Positions 23,540-34,821 of a stretch of 64,000 bases of DNA are shown piece after piece. The position numbers and the translations under genes were made by a program. The stretch lies in assembly GCA_932294295.1 (NCBI GenBank), contig OW028574.1, positions 11,108,215 through 11,172,214 on the forward strand, given 5' to 3'. Source of the DNA: Alitta virens (taxonomy: Eukaryota; Annelida; Polychaeta; Phyllodocida; Nereididae). Under the pieces are notes generated by a model, which was given only the letters and a program-made list of their open reading frames with translations, had not been told where the DNA came from and made no database searches. Within the stretch, counting starts at the first letter, position 1. Each line of letters begins with the position of its first letter.

Positions 23540-26500
23540 ATGGCTGAAGTTAGGAAAAGGAATGTGCCCTCGGCAGAAGCTGAAGACTCTGAGTCGAAAA
23601 AAGTTGAAGATTGTGAACCCACAGAATTTGCAGAACCTTCAACTGTGGGGGACGGCCAAGGAGATGGTGAAGAGGAACCACTTTTGAGGCCACTTAAAAG
23701 ACAAGAGAGTAACGAAGCAGCGTACTTAGGTTGTGCAGTGGATTACGATCCCAATGAAATAGAAAATGAAAATGACCGGGAGATGTTGCAAAATGTCAGC
23801 GTGTATGGCCTCATTTTCATACTATTAACTGGGACTGATTTAGCGGTAAACTTTTTAGTCTTTGAGTCACAGACAAATGCAGAGGGAAACTTCCACACAA
23901 GTCATACGTACTCATCAGATACTGAAAAGCAAATGATGCTAGGATCGGTGGCACGCTGTGTCTTCACTGTCGTATACATCCTCTTTGTCAGTATTGACGG
24001 GATTTATTCTAAGTATCCAGATGTCATTCGTTACATTCTTGGTGCCGTTTATTATGTTGGCTATTGCCATGTAGTGGTTTGTGTTTTATTGGACTCGGAA
24101 AGATCCGACTTCGAGTATGACTTCATGTACTGGTGCTGCTTGCTTTTAAATATCACTTGGCTGTCTGCCCACTTGGTGCTTGCTCTTTTGATTTGGGGCG
24201 CTTGGGCAAAGAGAGCGTATAGAATTATGGCAGAAGGAAATGAAGCTGGAAAAGATGGGAACGACAAAGATGACAAACGGACTACGGGGAAGGAAAAACC
24301 GATGTCTGCGAAGGAGCAATTAAAAGGTCGGCGCAACAAGAGACAACAGGACATCGTGGATGAGCCTGTTGATAGAACTGTCCCGATGACTGTGCTGGTT
24401 AGAAAGCTTTTCAGCTGGTACAAGTCAGAACTGGTGTGGATCATTCTCGGCCATGTTCTTCTTTCCCTCACTGCGACTGGTCAGTATTTCAATCATGCAT
24501 AACCTTTAACACAGTTAAGCAATGACCTTTCATACTCAAAATGACATGCATTGCAATTGCTATTTGTTTCTATCTTACATTTAAAAGCTCTTAGTTATAG
24601 TATAGTTTATGTACTACCGAAGCAAGTTTTTAAACATTTCTCTTTTTTTTTGCAGCCGAATCTCTTGGCCCATACTATGAGGCACAGACACTAGATGCTC
24701 TCGGCACGGGGAATTTCGATCTTCGATTCTTGGTATATCCTTTGGGGATGCATGCTGGCATCTCTCTTACTGAGTAAGGTCATATGAAATTTAAAGTGTA
24801 CCTTTCTATCATTAAATTTCTGTCTGAGTAGAAAAGTGTGTGCCCGGCATTAAATTTTACTTTGATTGTTACAGGAAGATTTTGTCAGCATTGCGCAACC
24901 TCATTACAGCGAGAGTGAGTGGCCGATTATCAGTGCAAGTGAGATCTCAGCTTTTCAACAACATTCTCAATCAAGACATTGGATTCTTTGACAGTACTAG
25001 ATCTAGTAAGTATCATATTTTGGTGATGTAAAAAAACATATTTGTAGTTAACTGTATGGTTTAAGTAAAAATGGGCAAATCAGATAGCCAGTGATATGAG
25101 TTGTAAATCTTTCAAATTCCAGGTGAAATAACAGATAGACTGTCATCATTCTCAGATGAGCTTACGTCTGTGTTAGGAGATGTTGAATCAATGTTAACAA
25201 GTGTGGTCAACCTCGGTAAGTTAATTTAATGAGTAATGCATGCAAGTTATGCGTCACACCATAATGAAAAACAATGGTTACAGCGCTAGTGTCAACCTGT
25301 GAACCTAATCGTTGAACCGCACAGAATCTAAATAATAAGGGCTCGCTCTCCACCCATAACTTGAGAATGCTGGGCTGACCAGACTGACCAGAATCAATTT
25401 GCATATTTAACGTCGGCGGTGGTCACCTCTAAATTCCACAACTGTTTCTAGCCAATAAGAAACCTTCTCCGGAGTATTGGAAGTGCAACCTTATTATTAG
25501 TTTACTGGGTATTTCAATGATTAAATTTGTCAGCCAACATGGCATCAAAATTTGAGGTGTTATAATATCCTGTTCAATGAAAACAGTACGAAATAACACG
25601 TTACATCATGGGCCGTAGATCATTTATAAATGCATTTAAAGAATACCTTACATCAATTTGGGCTGCAATGTTGGATCTGGCTGCCGCATGCATAACAATT
25701 AAATTACAAATGTATATTTGGTGTTTGGAATCTTGGTTTGCTCATGTTGTTGCGAAAAGCTAATTATTAAAATGTGTGTGTCCTCAACTTTTTAATTACT
25801 ACTCACATATAATATGGAAATTTTCATCTCTGAAATTCCCACATATAATATGGAAATTTTCTTCTCTGAAATTCTCACATATAATATGGAAATTTTCTTT
25901 TCTGAAATTCCCATGTGCATATAATATGGAAATTTTCTTTTCTGAAATTTCAGTTGCCTTGGCTGGAGTGATGTTTTCCATGTCCTGGCGGCTAACAATT
26001 GTTCTCCTCATGTGTAACATATTCCTCATGCTTCCAGCCCATCTGCAAGTCAAATTCAGAAAGGTCTAACCATTTACTAACTTTTAATCTCGCATATGAT
26101 GATTAATCTAATAATTACCTCCTACCATTGTAAGGTTTAGGACTGGCCAAGTGAATGTATCGCTAAAGTATTAGTGCAAATAAAGTAGATTCGTACCAGA
26201 GAAAGTTGTGCAAACTATCCGCAAATTTGTATTGTTAAATTGTAAAGTGAAGATGTAAATGCAGACTCATAAATTTTACCTCTGGTTACAGGAGGTGAGT
26301 TGTTATCAGAATTTTAAGGTATATGGAAATGTAAACAATTGGAAAATGCATGCTTGGATGAACAATCATTGGAGTGAAGCCCGCATTTGTTTATCTTTCA
26401 ATTAGTATGGCAATTTTAGTTGGTGATTGTGATCTCTTTCCTTATGGGTTAGCAAATAATATCACAACAGGATTTCAGTTGTGTTGGTGTTAGTAATGAA

Positions 26501-29500
26501 CTGAGATATGGTGACAGTGGGAATTTTCCATGGGTTTTGTTTTTGTCCTGCACACAAGTAAAATATTTGCACACACTGCAGATTTGGAAAAGAATCACAT
26601 TGTATTCTAAACGATAATATAGTGCCGGTATAACAAATTGATATGTGGCTATGTTAATTTTAATCTTGGACTCTTAGCCTATTCATATGGGTAGTTTTTG
26701 TGTCTTAATTAGCCTCAGCATTGATCAACGAGCACAGATTCACTTTCAGACCCACTGTTTAGTGTTACTCATCATTTTCTAGAGGAAGTTATAATAATAT
26801 CTGACACATTATTGATAAGGTAAAGGATTGAGGAATAAAGTAAAACATTTGGACAATCGTAAAATGTTTAAATTCATGATTGATTTCAGGCGTTGGGTAA
26901 AAAGATGGACAAAGCAAGAGTTGGTGCTGGGAGTATTGGCCAGGAAGCTATCCAGTGCATTAGAACTGTGCGGACATTTGCCAATGAATCTGAAGAAGCG
27001 AAAAGATACAGTGAGAAGTTGCATGAGCGTTACGTAATTAGACGGAATGAGGATATTCTTGGTCCAACCATGGCTACTATCAATCAGGTGAGTATTATAT
27101 GGCACTGGCGGATCAAGGAGGGGGGGGGAGAGGGCATTGGAACCATGCCCCCCCCCCCCCGTACCAGTCTTAATATCTAATTGTGGCCTATTAAATCTGA
27201 CAGGGACATCTGTCAGTCATGATTTTGGTCATTTAGCCCCCCCCCCCCCCATTACAGCCTATGCTCCCCCCCCCCCCCCCCGTAGCATCAGGGCTGGATT
27301 CGCCAGTGTAATAGGTAATATTAAATTTACTTATTAATTAATTAATTAATGGAATCATGTTAGTGTACAAAGACAATGTCAGAGTAGGGTAAAAGATGAA
27401 ACTGTGTTCAACAGGAGGACTTTCTACCAAAGACAGATAACCATGTGCCAAATGTAAAAGAGATCTTGCTGTGGTTTTTGTTAATTACATGCCAAAAGGT
27501 GCGCTAAAAGTTCTAAAGTTGATGGGGTTTTTCTCTTAACAGGCTCTCTGGATAGGAACCAGAGCTCTTACCTTGTGCTACGGAGCACATCTGACGGCTT
27601 CTGGCTACATGACTGGCGGAGAACTAGTGTCATTCTTGGTGTACATGAGGAGACTTTTCAACCAGTTCTCTGTAAGTAGATATTGTTTTCTCTTTCATAT
27701 AAAATTAAAAGAATCGAGCAAAGTTAACATTAAGTTGGGATATTATATACTTCTATTAGTGGTTGATTTTCTGATAGTCACTCATAGTTTTGCATTTGAA
27801 ATTATTCAGTATTATTAATTGTTCATTTTTTTATTTTTACAGAAACTATTCAATTGGCAAGTGTCAAGATTTTTCGGGAAATTTGGTCGAGTAGAGAAAA
27901 TGCTGGAATATCTTGAGCGAGAACCAGCCATGGTGTTGGACGGACCTTTATCACCGGACACACTAGAGGGCAGCATTGAGTTCAAGGATGTTTCCTTTGC
28001 TTACCCAAGCAGATCTGAATCTACTGTACTGAAAGTAAGTATTTATTATTATTATTTTTATGCACTTTATTTCAGACAGCAAATATGCAGTGTGATACAT
28101 GCATATCAGTCCATATGACTAGCTACAAACACTGAAGCTAACATTACAATACTGGAATATGACTTTTTAGATGCACAAATGGCTAAAAGTCTCGTCCTGT
28201 CAATAACGACATCCAATGCAACTGCAGATGAGACTGCCAAGATATGTCACTGTTGCTTATCACCTTAATGAGCTCATTATGAGAATTTTCCACTCTTTAA
28301 GGTATGGTGTTGCCATTTGTCTGTGAAGTTATGCTTAGTTCATTAGAAATATACGAGAGCATGTTTATTAAACCAACATAATATTATGTGAAGTTGTTTT
28401 CTTACCTTGTGGCATCTGTTTAAACCAAACGTATACACGTCACATGATAAGGAAATCTATGTTTGATAATGCGCAATTTGATGCCATGAGAATAATTTAT
28501 TATGCCTGGATTTGCATGGAGCATTGGTCTATAAATTTGACATTATTATGCTTTTAAAGCAAAAATATCTTTATATTTCAGAGCATATCATTTAAAGTGA
28601 AACCCGGAGAGGTAGTGGCACTTGTCGGAGCAAGTGGATCTGGAAAGTCTACCTGTATCCAGTTGTTGCAGAGGTTTTACGATCCCATAGAGGGTCAGAT
28701 TCTGCTGGACGGTGTCCCCCTTTCTATGTACCAACACAAATTTCTTCATAAACAGGTGTGTGAATGTGACATAATGTAGAACACTTTTAGCAAAAATTTG
28801 CATAACAAAATCTGGGTGTAACTGAACAATTATGTTAACTTAAAATATTGAGTATAATTTCTAGTTTTTATCCTTTCCTGCAGATGGCGCTGGTGTCCCA
28901 AGAGCCAGTGCTTTTTGCTCGCTCCATTTACGACAACATAGTGTATGGAGAGAAGGACATCACCAGAGACCAGGTCATACAAGCGGCAAAGGATGCTAAT
29001 GCCCATGAATTCATTGAAGGCCTGAGTAGGAAATATAGGACTGAAGCAGGAGAATTTGGGACACAGCTGTCAGGTACTGTTCCTTTTAGCTGCAGTCCCC
29101 AAAAATCTGGAAGTTTAATCTTGTGCGAGACCTAGCTATGTAATAAACGTTTGCCACATAATATACAACTGCTCTAGATTTTCTATGGTATCGCATTCAA
29201 ATATATATGGTTGATTTCTTCCAATTTTTATCAATTTCTGTAGCATTTTCAAATTCATGTTTGCTTGATAATCGATGATAGCCATTGCCGCCTAGTTCCA
29301 CCAAAACTCACTAGAGGGCTACGGCGACATCTTTCCCTATACTTTACATGGAAACAGAGAACGCACAAACTTCAACGCCCCTAGTGGATAATGGTGGCGA
29401 ATCATGAACAGGCGAACGTGAATTTGAAAATGCTCTTTAAAATGATAGCGACAGTGGCATTTTCTGTGATTTTTGAGTGCGATCCGATAGTAAATAGAGT

Positions 29501-31871
29501 AGTGCTCATGTACATAACGACGAAAAAAGGTATGCTGATGCCTTTATTGAGAAAACAGTGTCATAGATGTCAACTTCCAAGAAATCCTATGAAAGCCGTC
29601 TCGACTTGGACTCCTGATGCCAGTGGCCTCTGGAAAGGTGACTCCTACCCTGACTCCACCAAAAACTAACTCCGACTCCGAAACTCTGGATCATTAAATT
29701 TTTGAATTGTGTGTTTTATAAATATTGTATATATAAAAATAAGCAAAGTCCTGCAAGATCATTATCAAACAAGGTGCATGATGTGATCAAACATGGTGGA
29801 GCTGGTCCAGGTTAATCTATGACTGTTTTGAAGAACAATTTAAAATTCTCTTACCACTAGAACTAGTGAACAGTACCCAGTAGCTTAGTCTTGTTTCATC
29901 CTGAACTAAACGGACCAGTCATGGACCTGTTTTTTTAAACAATTCCTTACTTAATGGCCCCGGCCTGTTCAATGTACTGATAGTTAAAACCTTTTATAGT
30001 TCCTTGTTTCTATTTTATAGCCCCTAGTATCAACTGAACAATTTTGTCTGTATCTTTTTCAGGAGGGCAGAAACAGAGAATTGCCATAGCAAGAGCAATA
30101 GTCAGAAATCCACGAATCCTGCTACTTGACGAAGCCACAAGTGCCTTAGATGCTGAGGCGGAAGCTGTGGTGAGTAAATTTGAAGCATTTTCAATTCAAT
30201 TCAATTCAATTCAAGTTTATTTCAGACAAACACACGTTTCATTTTCATGCATACATGTACAGTCCATATATACTATAAACTACTTGAAGTACATATAACT
30301 TGTGCTGTTATTTAATCTAGTTAATATGATATGACACATTTTGATTTAGTCCACAGACTAGATGAGATTGGACGGTATACACAGTATAGATACAAGTAAA
30401 ACATAAGTACTTATCATATACCAAAAGGAGAAATATAACATAAACTAAGAGGACAAATATAACAGAGTTCGCCAATGTGAAGTGAGCGAGCACTGCTTTA
30501 GCTCAGCAAAATGACAACATGCCCGCAAGGGATCAGCCCTTGATCTATAAATTCTGCATCTTAAACTATAACATTGTTTTCTCACTATTTCACCAAAACT
30601 AGGCACCTCAGAATAGACTAGCATCTGTGAGGCACTGCACCTCATAGGCAAACCCAATAATATTCTACATGAGTTGTTGTATGCAACTCGTAACCTATGA
30701 TACACATTCTGGGTATATCTAAACCACAGACTACAACAGTAAATATTACTACAATAAGCTTTGAACAACGTACATTTAATATAGTCAGAGCATCTAGAGA
30801 ACTTTCTCATTAGCATATTGCTTCTGCAGTATAAAGATCTTATTTGTTTAAGCATATCTTTATCATCTTTTAAATCTCTACTAATTATGTGACCAAGGTA
30901 TTTAACATCTTCATCATTAGTTATCTTTATATTACCCAGATAAAGTTCAGGGTTTAGCACCAAGTTTGTATTGACAGAGTTTTATATTACCCAGATAAAG
31001 TTCAGGGTTTAGCACCAAGTTTGTATTGACAGAGTTAACAGCCATGGCCACTGTCTTCTTACTATTAAACATGATGTTAACCTCATCACCATAACTTTTG
31101 GATCTTTTTATGGCAAGCATAACCCCACAGTTGCTGTGTCACAAAACCTAAACACAGACTTCATAAATATCACATGTATATATATATTTAATGGTAATAG
31201 TAAAATAATTCACATTTTGTTGGTCTGTCTGTCCAGTCCCAAATGAAGACAGGTGTTAGATCTAGTTTTGCAGTACGGTACAACCATGGTTTTAATGGTA
31301 TACTTTCCATCATTGAACTTTTTTACACATTTCAATTTTAACTCATGAATCCTGATCCTGGTGTCAAACATCAGTCGAGGCTCTTATTCATAATTATAAA
31401 ATAATGACAGATTTTCTTGCAGCTTTTGAAATTTAAGTTCCCACTTGTCAATAACACATTTCCATCCTGTGTTTGACTTAGAATATAAAGCTAGATAACT
31501 AAGAAATGATTCTAATTTCTCAGGTACAAGAAGCGCTAGAACGCAATATGGCCGGCAGGACAGTAGTTGTTGTGGCTCATCGATTGAGCACCGTCGCTCG
31601 CGCTGACAGAGTCGTGGTCTTGGATGGTGGGGAAGTTGTCGAACAAGGGCCACCAGATGACCTATACAAGCAACGAGGACTTTACCATCGTCTAATCAAG
31701 AAGCAAATGATTATACGACAAGAGAGTGAGCCAGAGGGTAAACCCCAGGAAACAGAAAACATAGAACTTCTGAATGCAGTCCTTCCTGATGGTTTCTCAC
31801 CCAATTTATTACGACACAGATTGACAAATCTTGATCAGAGCGACTCAGAATCTAATGCATCGATGGACTAG
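23540..31871 (+). CDS. ABCB half-transporter, TAPL/ABCB9 (TAP-like) type
   Basis: This is a probable ATP-driven peptide exporter into lysosomes or related compartments, working as a dimer. Exons: 23540-24479, 24656-24773, 24875-25005, 25123-25215, 25954-26063, 26890-27087, 27543-27671, 27843-28034, 28582-28755, 28884-29073, 30063-30169 and 31524-31871. The sum is 2730 nt, 909 residues. Four hydrophobic segments (about 85-225) form an extra N-terminal domain like TMD0 of TAPL, followed by a Lys/Asp-rich linker and the core membrane domain. The nucleotide-binding domain has Walker [10 protein letters not shown] (653-661), Q-loop VSQEP, signature LSGGQ (757-761), Walker B ILLLDE ending at 782, and H-loop His813. 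An acidic dileucine EEEPLL (44-49) suggests lysosomal sorting. The start has a strong context (GCCATGG). TAP1/TAP2 or another ABCB are alternatives; a phylogeny would decide. AATAAA lies near 32049. Confidence 0.93.
25805..25953 (+). repeat. 36-bp minisatellite forming the intron 4 splice acceptor
   Basis: Four head-to-tail units (25805, 25841, 25877, about 25917) each read ATATAATATGGAAATTTT followed by TTCTCTGAAATT. The fourth ends in TTTCAG, which is the acceptor of exon 5; the others end in CCC or CTC and lack AG. The pyrimidine tract and the CTGAAAT branch-site-like string are therefore present four times. Confidence 0.9.
27103..27308. mobile_element. GC-tract MITE in transporter intron 6
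   Basis: The ends are CACTGGCGGATC and GATTCGCCAGTG, an inverted repeat of about 12 bp with one mismatch. The interior has three long G or C runs. It is 206 bp, noncoding and starts 15 bp after the exon 6 donor. Target duplications are not clear. The CACTG/CAGTG ends suggest a cut-and-paste family but do not name it. Confidence 0.5.
28043..28135 (-). mobile_element. LINE 3'-tail fragment in transporter intron 8
   Basis: On the minus strand GTCTGAAATAAA is followed by an (AAT)n tail. The same 3' string ends the LINE at 30190-31140. The fragment begins about 8 bp after the intron 8 donor. Confidence 0.45.
30190..31140 (-). pseudogene. 5'-truncated LINE, reverse transcriptase C-terminal part
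   Basis: The minus-strand frame at 30445-30963 encodes the C-terminal part of a non-LTR reverse transcriptase ([13 protein letters not shown], then [15 protein letters not shown] and RILLGLP blocks). Upstream frames continue with an NIMFNSKKT stretch to about 31140. A 55-bp tandem duplication (30926-30980 and 30981-31035) breaks the frame. The 3' end is GTCTGAAATAAACTTG plus four ATTGA repeats. It lies antisense in intron 11, starting about 20 bp after the exon 11 donor. Confidence 0.85.
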
Positions 31872-34821
31872 GTGTTGCTTCATAAATTGGGTGCTGCAGA
31901 TGTGATATTGGCGGAGCACATTTTTTGTCTGCAGTTCCGTTGATTATTGATTGGTGTACAGATGTTTTCAAGGTGATAGGTGTCAAATATTATTTATGGT
32001 TTTCACTTGATTGCAAAATGTGATACTGTGATGTATAAAAAAATGTCAAAATAAAAAAAAATTAAAAAAAGATGAAGTGTTCAGCTGCATAAATACTATG
32101 ATACTAAAAAAAATTAACTTTTTGTAAGAACATGGCGCAAAAGCTTGCTAATGTATCATTACTATATGTCCGTTAAATTGGGACAGTTATTTGCTTCCAT
32201 GACTTAGCAACTACAAAAGTAGGCTAAAAGAGTAGTTTTAAAAGTGACGGCTCATGTTCCTTACCTCAACTCACATTAGATTTTCCTGTCGTTGTAGTTA
32301 GCATATCATTACCATTGTTCAGAAAACCATGTTATGGATATTATTTGACATTAAAATTTCTCTTTTATGACCCAACAAACAAACCATCAGAATCGCATCT
32401 CTTACTATTGCGTTCAATTATCAGTTCACAATGGTCAATGCGCCCCCAGATGGGATGTCGTGGTCCAGTCGTCAAGGAGTTTCGCCAACTTCTGCCGCAA
32501 GGGGCGCTGCTGTGCCCTGGGCAGCTAATGTAGGACGGCGGCACTGCAAGCGCTTGGGGGTTCGCCTACTGATCATGAGGTAATGATCAAATCCATACCA
32601 CAGTGGAGTTGAACAGATCTTGCAACTGCTGTTTCATCCGACCTAGATGTCACGGGTACTTGGCAATCACAGTGATGGTGATGGGGAGGTTTTCAGCCCG
32701 TGGTTATATCCCACTATTGTATATCACTACTGCACAACAGCAAAGTGATGTATAGTATTGTAATATTGCTGACTCAAATCCAAAACATTTTATTTGTGCT
32801 GAAGAGGTGCAACTAGTCGGTGTATGCATTGTTCACTAGACACAACCATTGAAGGCTGATATTAGCTCCTGGCTGCAGACTACTCCAGTCATGAGCAAAG
32901 CCATATAATATATATATATTTATATATTACACAGGCTAGGTTTGCCATAATTTAGAATTCATCTAAATCGGCAATTTTTCTAATGCTGTTATTGTGAATG
33001 TAATAAAAAGGATTTGTAACAGCAGTGACATTTCCTTTACAGTATGCTATAATTTTCACCACATACAAAAGCTTGGATTGAGTCGTCTACACTTAATGAC
33101 AAAGATCAATTAATATATAATAGCATATTTTTATTAAAATTTTAGTAAGAAACAGTACAACAAAGTATGTAAAATACAACACTGACTTGGGATATAAAAG
33201 CATACAATCATGACTGAAGTGAACAATGCACAAGCGTCTGTTCTTTGCAGGATGGCTGCAAACTTGCATAGGATACACAATGAGATTACTGGTTACTCTA
33301 ATATGTAGTAGAGTATGAAATAAAGGGCCTATGAAGCTTGTAAAGATTCTCTTGTTTGGCAATAGAAAAGTAATACGCATACATATGTGGTCTAAGGGCT
33401 GTTCCATTTAAAAAAGAGCGGGGGGTGACCAAAAATATTTTCAGACCCCACCCCCGCGATGTTTTTGAAAGACCTCCCCCCCCCCACCCCACCCCCACTT
33501 TTCCTACATTAAGGAGTTAAGAGAATACTGGTCAACCACCCCCCCCCCCTTTTTCTCTTAGGGAGAACCCTCACCCCTCACCCACTTTTTCAAAAATTGT
33601 CTGGTCCACCCCCCCCCCCCTTTTTTAAATGGAACAGCCCTAATATGACAATCCTGAAATAAACCTTTCACACTATGTCGTCTAATATAAATATGACAGC
33701 TTAACCTACAAAAACATTCTTGCGTTTTTAAAAGTATATTTAGTGGATATATTGCAACGTGCTAACTTATCACATAAGAAAACATTTCAATATGACAATG
33801 ATACACAAATTACAAGCCCAGGCATCAATCAATAATTATTCCTCTTAACAAGCGAATTAAATATGATATAGCTTAGAACACTCTTGGAGTATCTAACATG
33901 AAAAAATGATTAATAACCGGTATTGCTTATCATGATGGAAGATTTTCTAAAATAAAAAATAAATCCAGGCATTCATTGCAGATGGAACCATTTATAAATC
34001 ATGCTTAGTAATAACACTATCTTTAAAAAATCAAAATGAACTGAACAGTTTAGACATGATTTATTTTCTGCAGTTCAGATCAATAGAAAGCAGGGCAACG
34101 TACAGGTTTCCAGTTTCCTAAATTAAAACCAGTCCTAATCAGGTAGTTCATCTTAAAGCTCATGCAAAAAAAGCACTGGTCATTGTACAATACACACACA
34201 TATTCATAAATTTCCTATTATTGGATACATGATGATTGATGAGTGGCAAGCGCAAGAGCAATCACAGAACTGAACAACAGTAATAAGTAAATCGCACTTG
34301 ACAGAGGTATGTCAGCTGTTCACAATCATTACAATTGAATTAAATGTTATTTTATTTTAGTTAAACCAATAAAAAGGTTCAACGTATGTTAATGATCCTA
34401 TCCTGACCTTTTGCAGTAGATATAAAATTTGATAAATAGGAAAAATACAAGATCTATTTTTCTATTTCAAAATTGGAACCAAATTATATTTTTAATTGCT
34501 TGACCCAAAACAATTTTCAAATTGTTTCTTTAGACAAACGAGGCACTGATTACAAAAATAAATATCTTTATGACCTTGATTCGGAAAGTATCGATGATGA
34601 TCATTCTTTTGACCTTGACAACCAATCCCGACCGGAATGTAAAATGTTTTAAAGACATGCAGTCTATCATATATGCACACAACATCTGGGATGTAAAACA
34701 AACATTAATGCATAGCTTAAACAATAGTCTCTTCAAAGTGTGAGGTTAAAAGAGTTGTCTATATATGGCATCAGGTTATGTGGTTTTCCAAATAGTCCAA
34801 ATCGCTGGTGAGGATTAAACG
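31872..34821. other. Intergenic region between the ABC transporter and TASP1 (convergent 3' ends)
   Basis: It contains the transporter 3' untranslated region (AATAAA near 32049), a Harbinger-type MITE (33396-33640) and a minus-strand AATAAA for TASP1 at 34351-34356. The rest is AT-rich with short runs only. A GC-richer patch at 32430-32560 has no recognisable coding sense. Confidence 0.6.
33396..33640. mobile_element. PIF/Harbinger-type MITE
   Basis: There are near-perfect terminal inverted repeats (GGGCTGTTCCATTTAAAAAA) and a 3-bp TAA target duplication at 33393-33395 and 33641-33643. It is 245 bp, with several C runs inside and no coding capacity. TWA duplications and GGG termini are typical of PIF/Harbinger. 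Confidence 0.85.

Noticed and set aside
33298..33498. Minus-strand Gly-rich frame
   Set aside because: Arises from the C runs of a Harbinger-type MITE.
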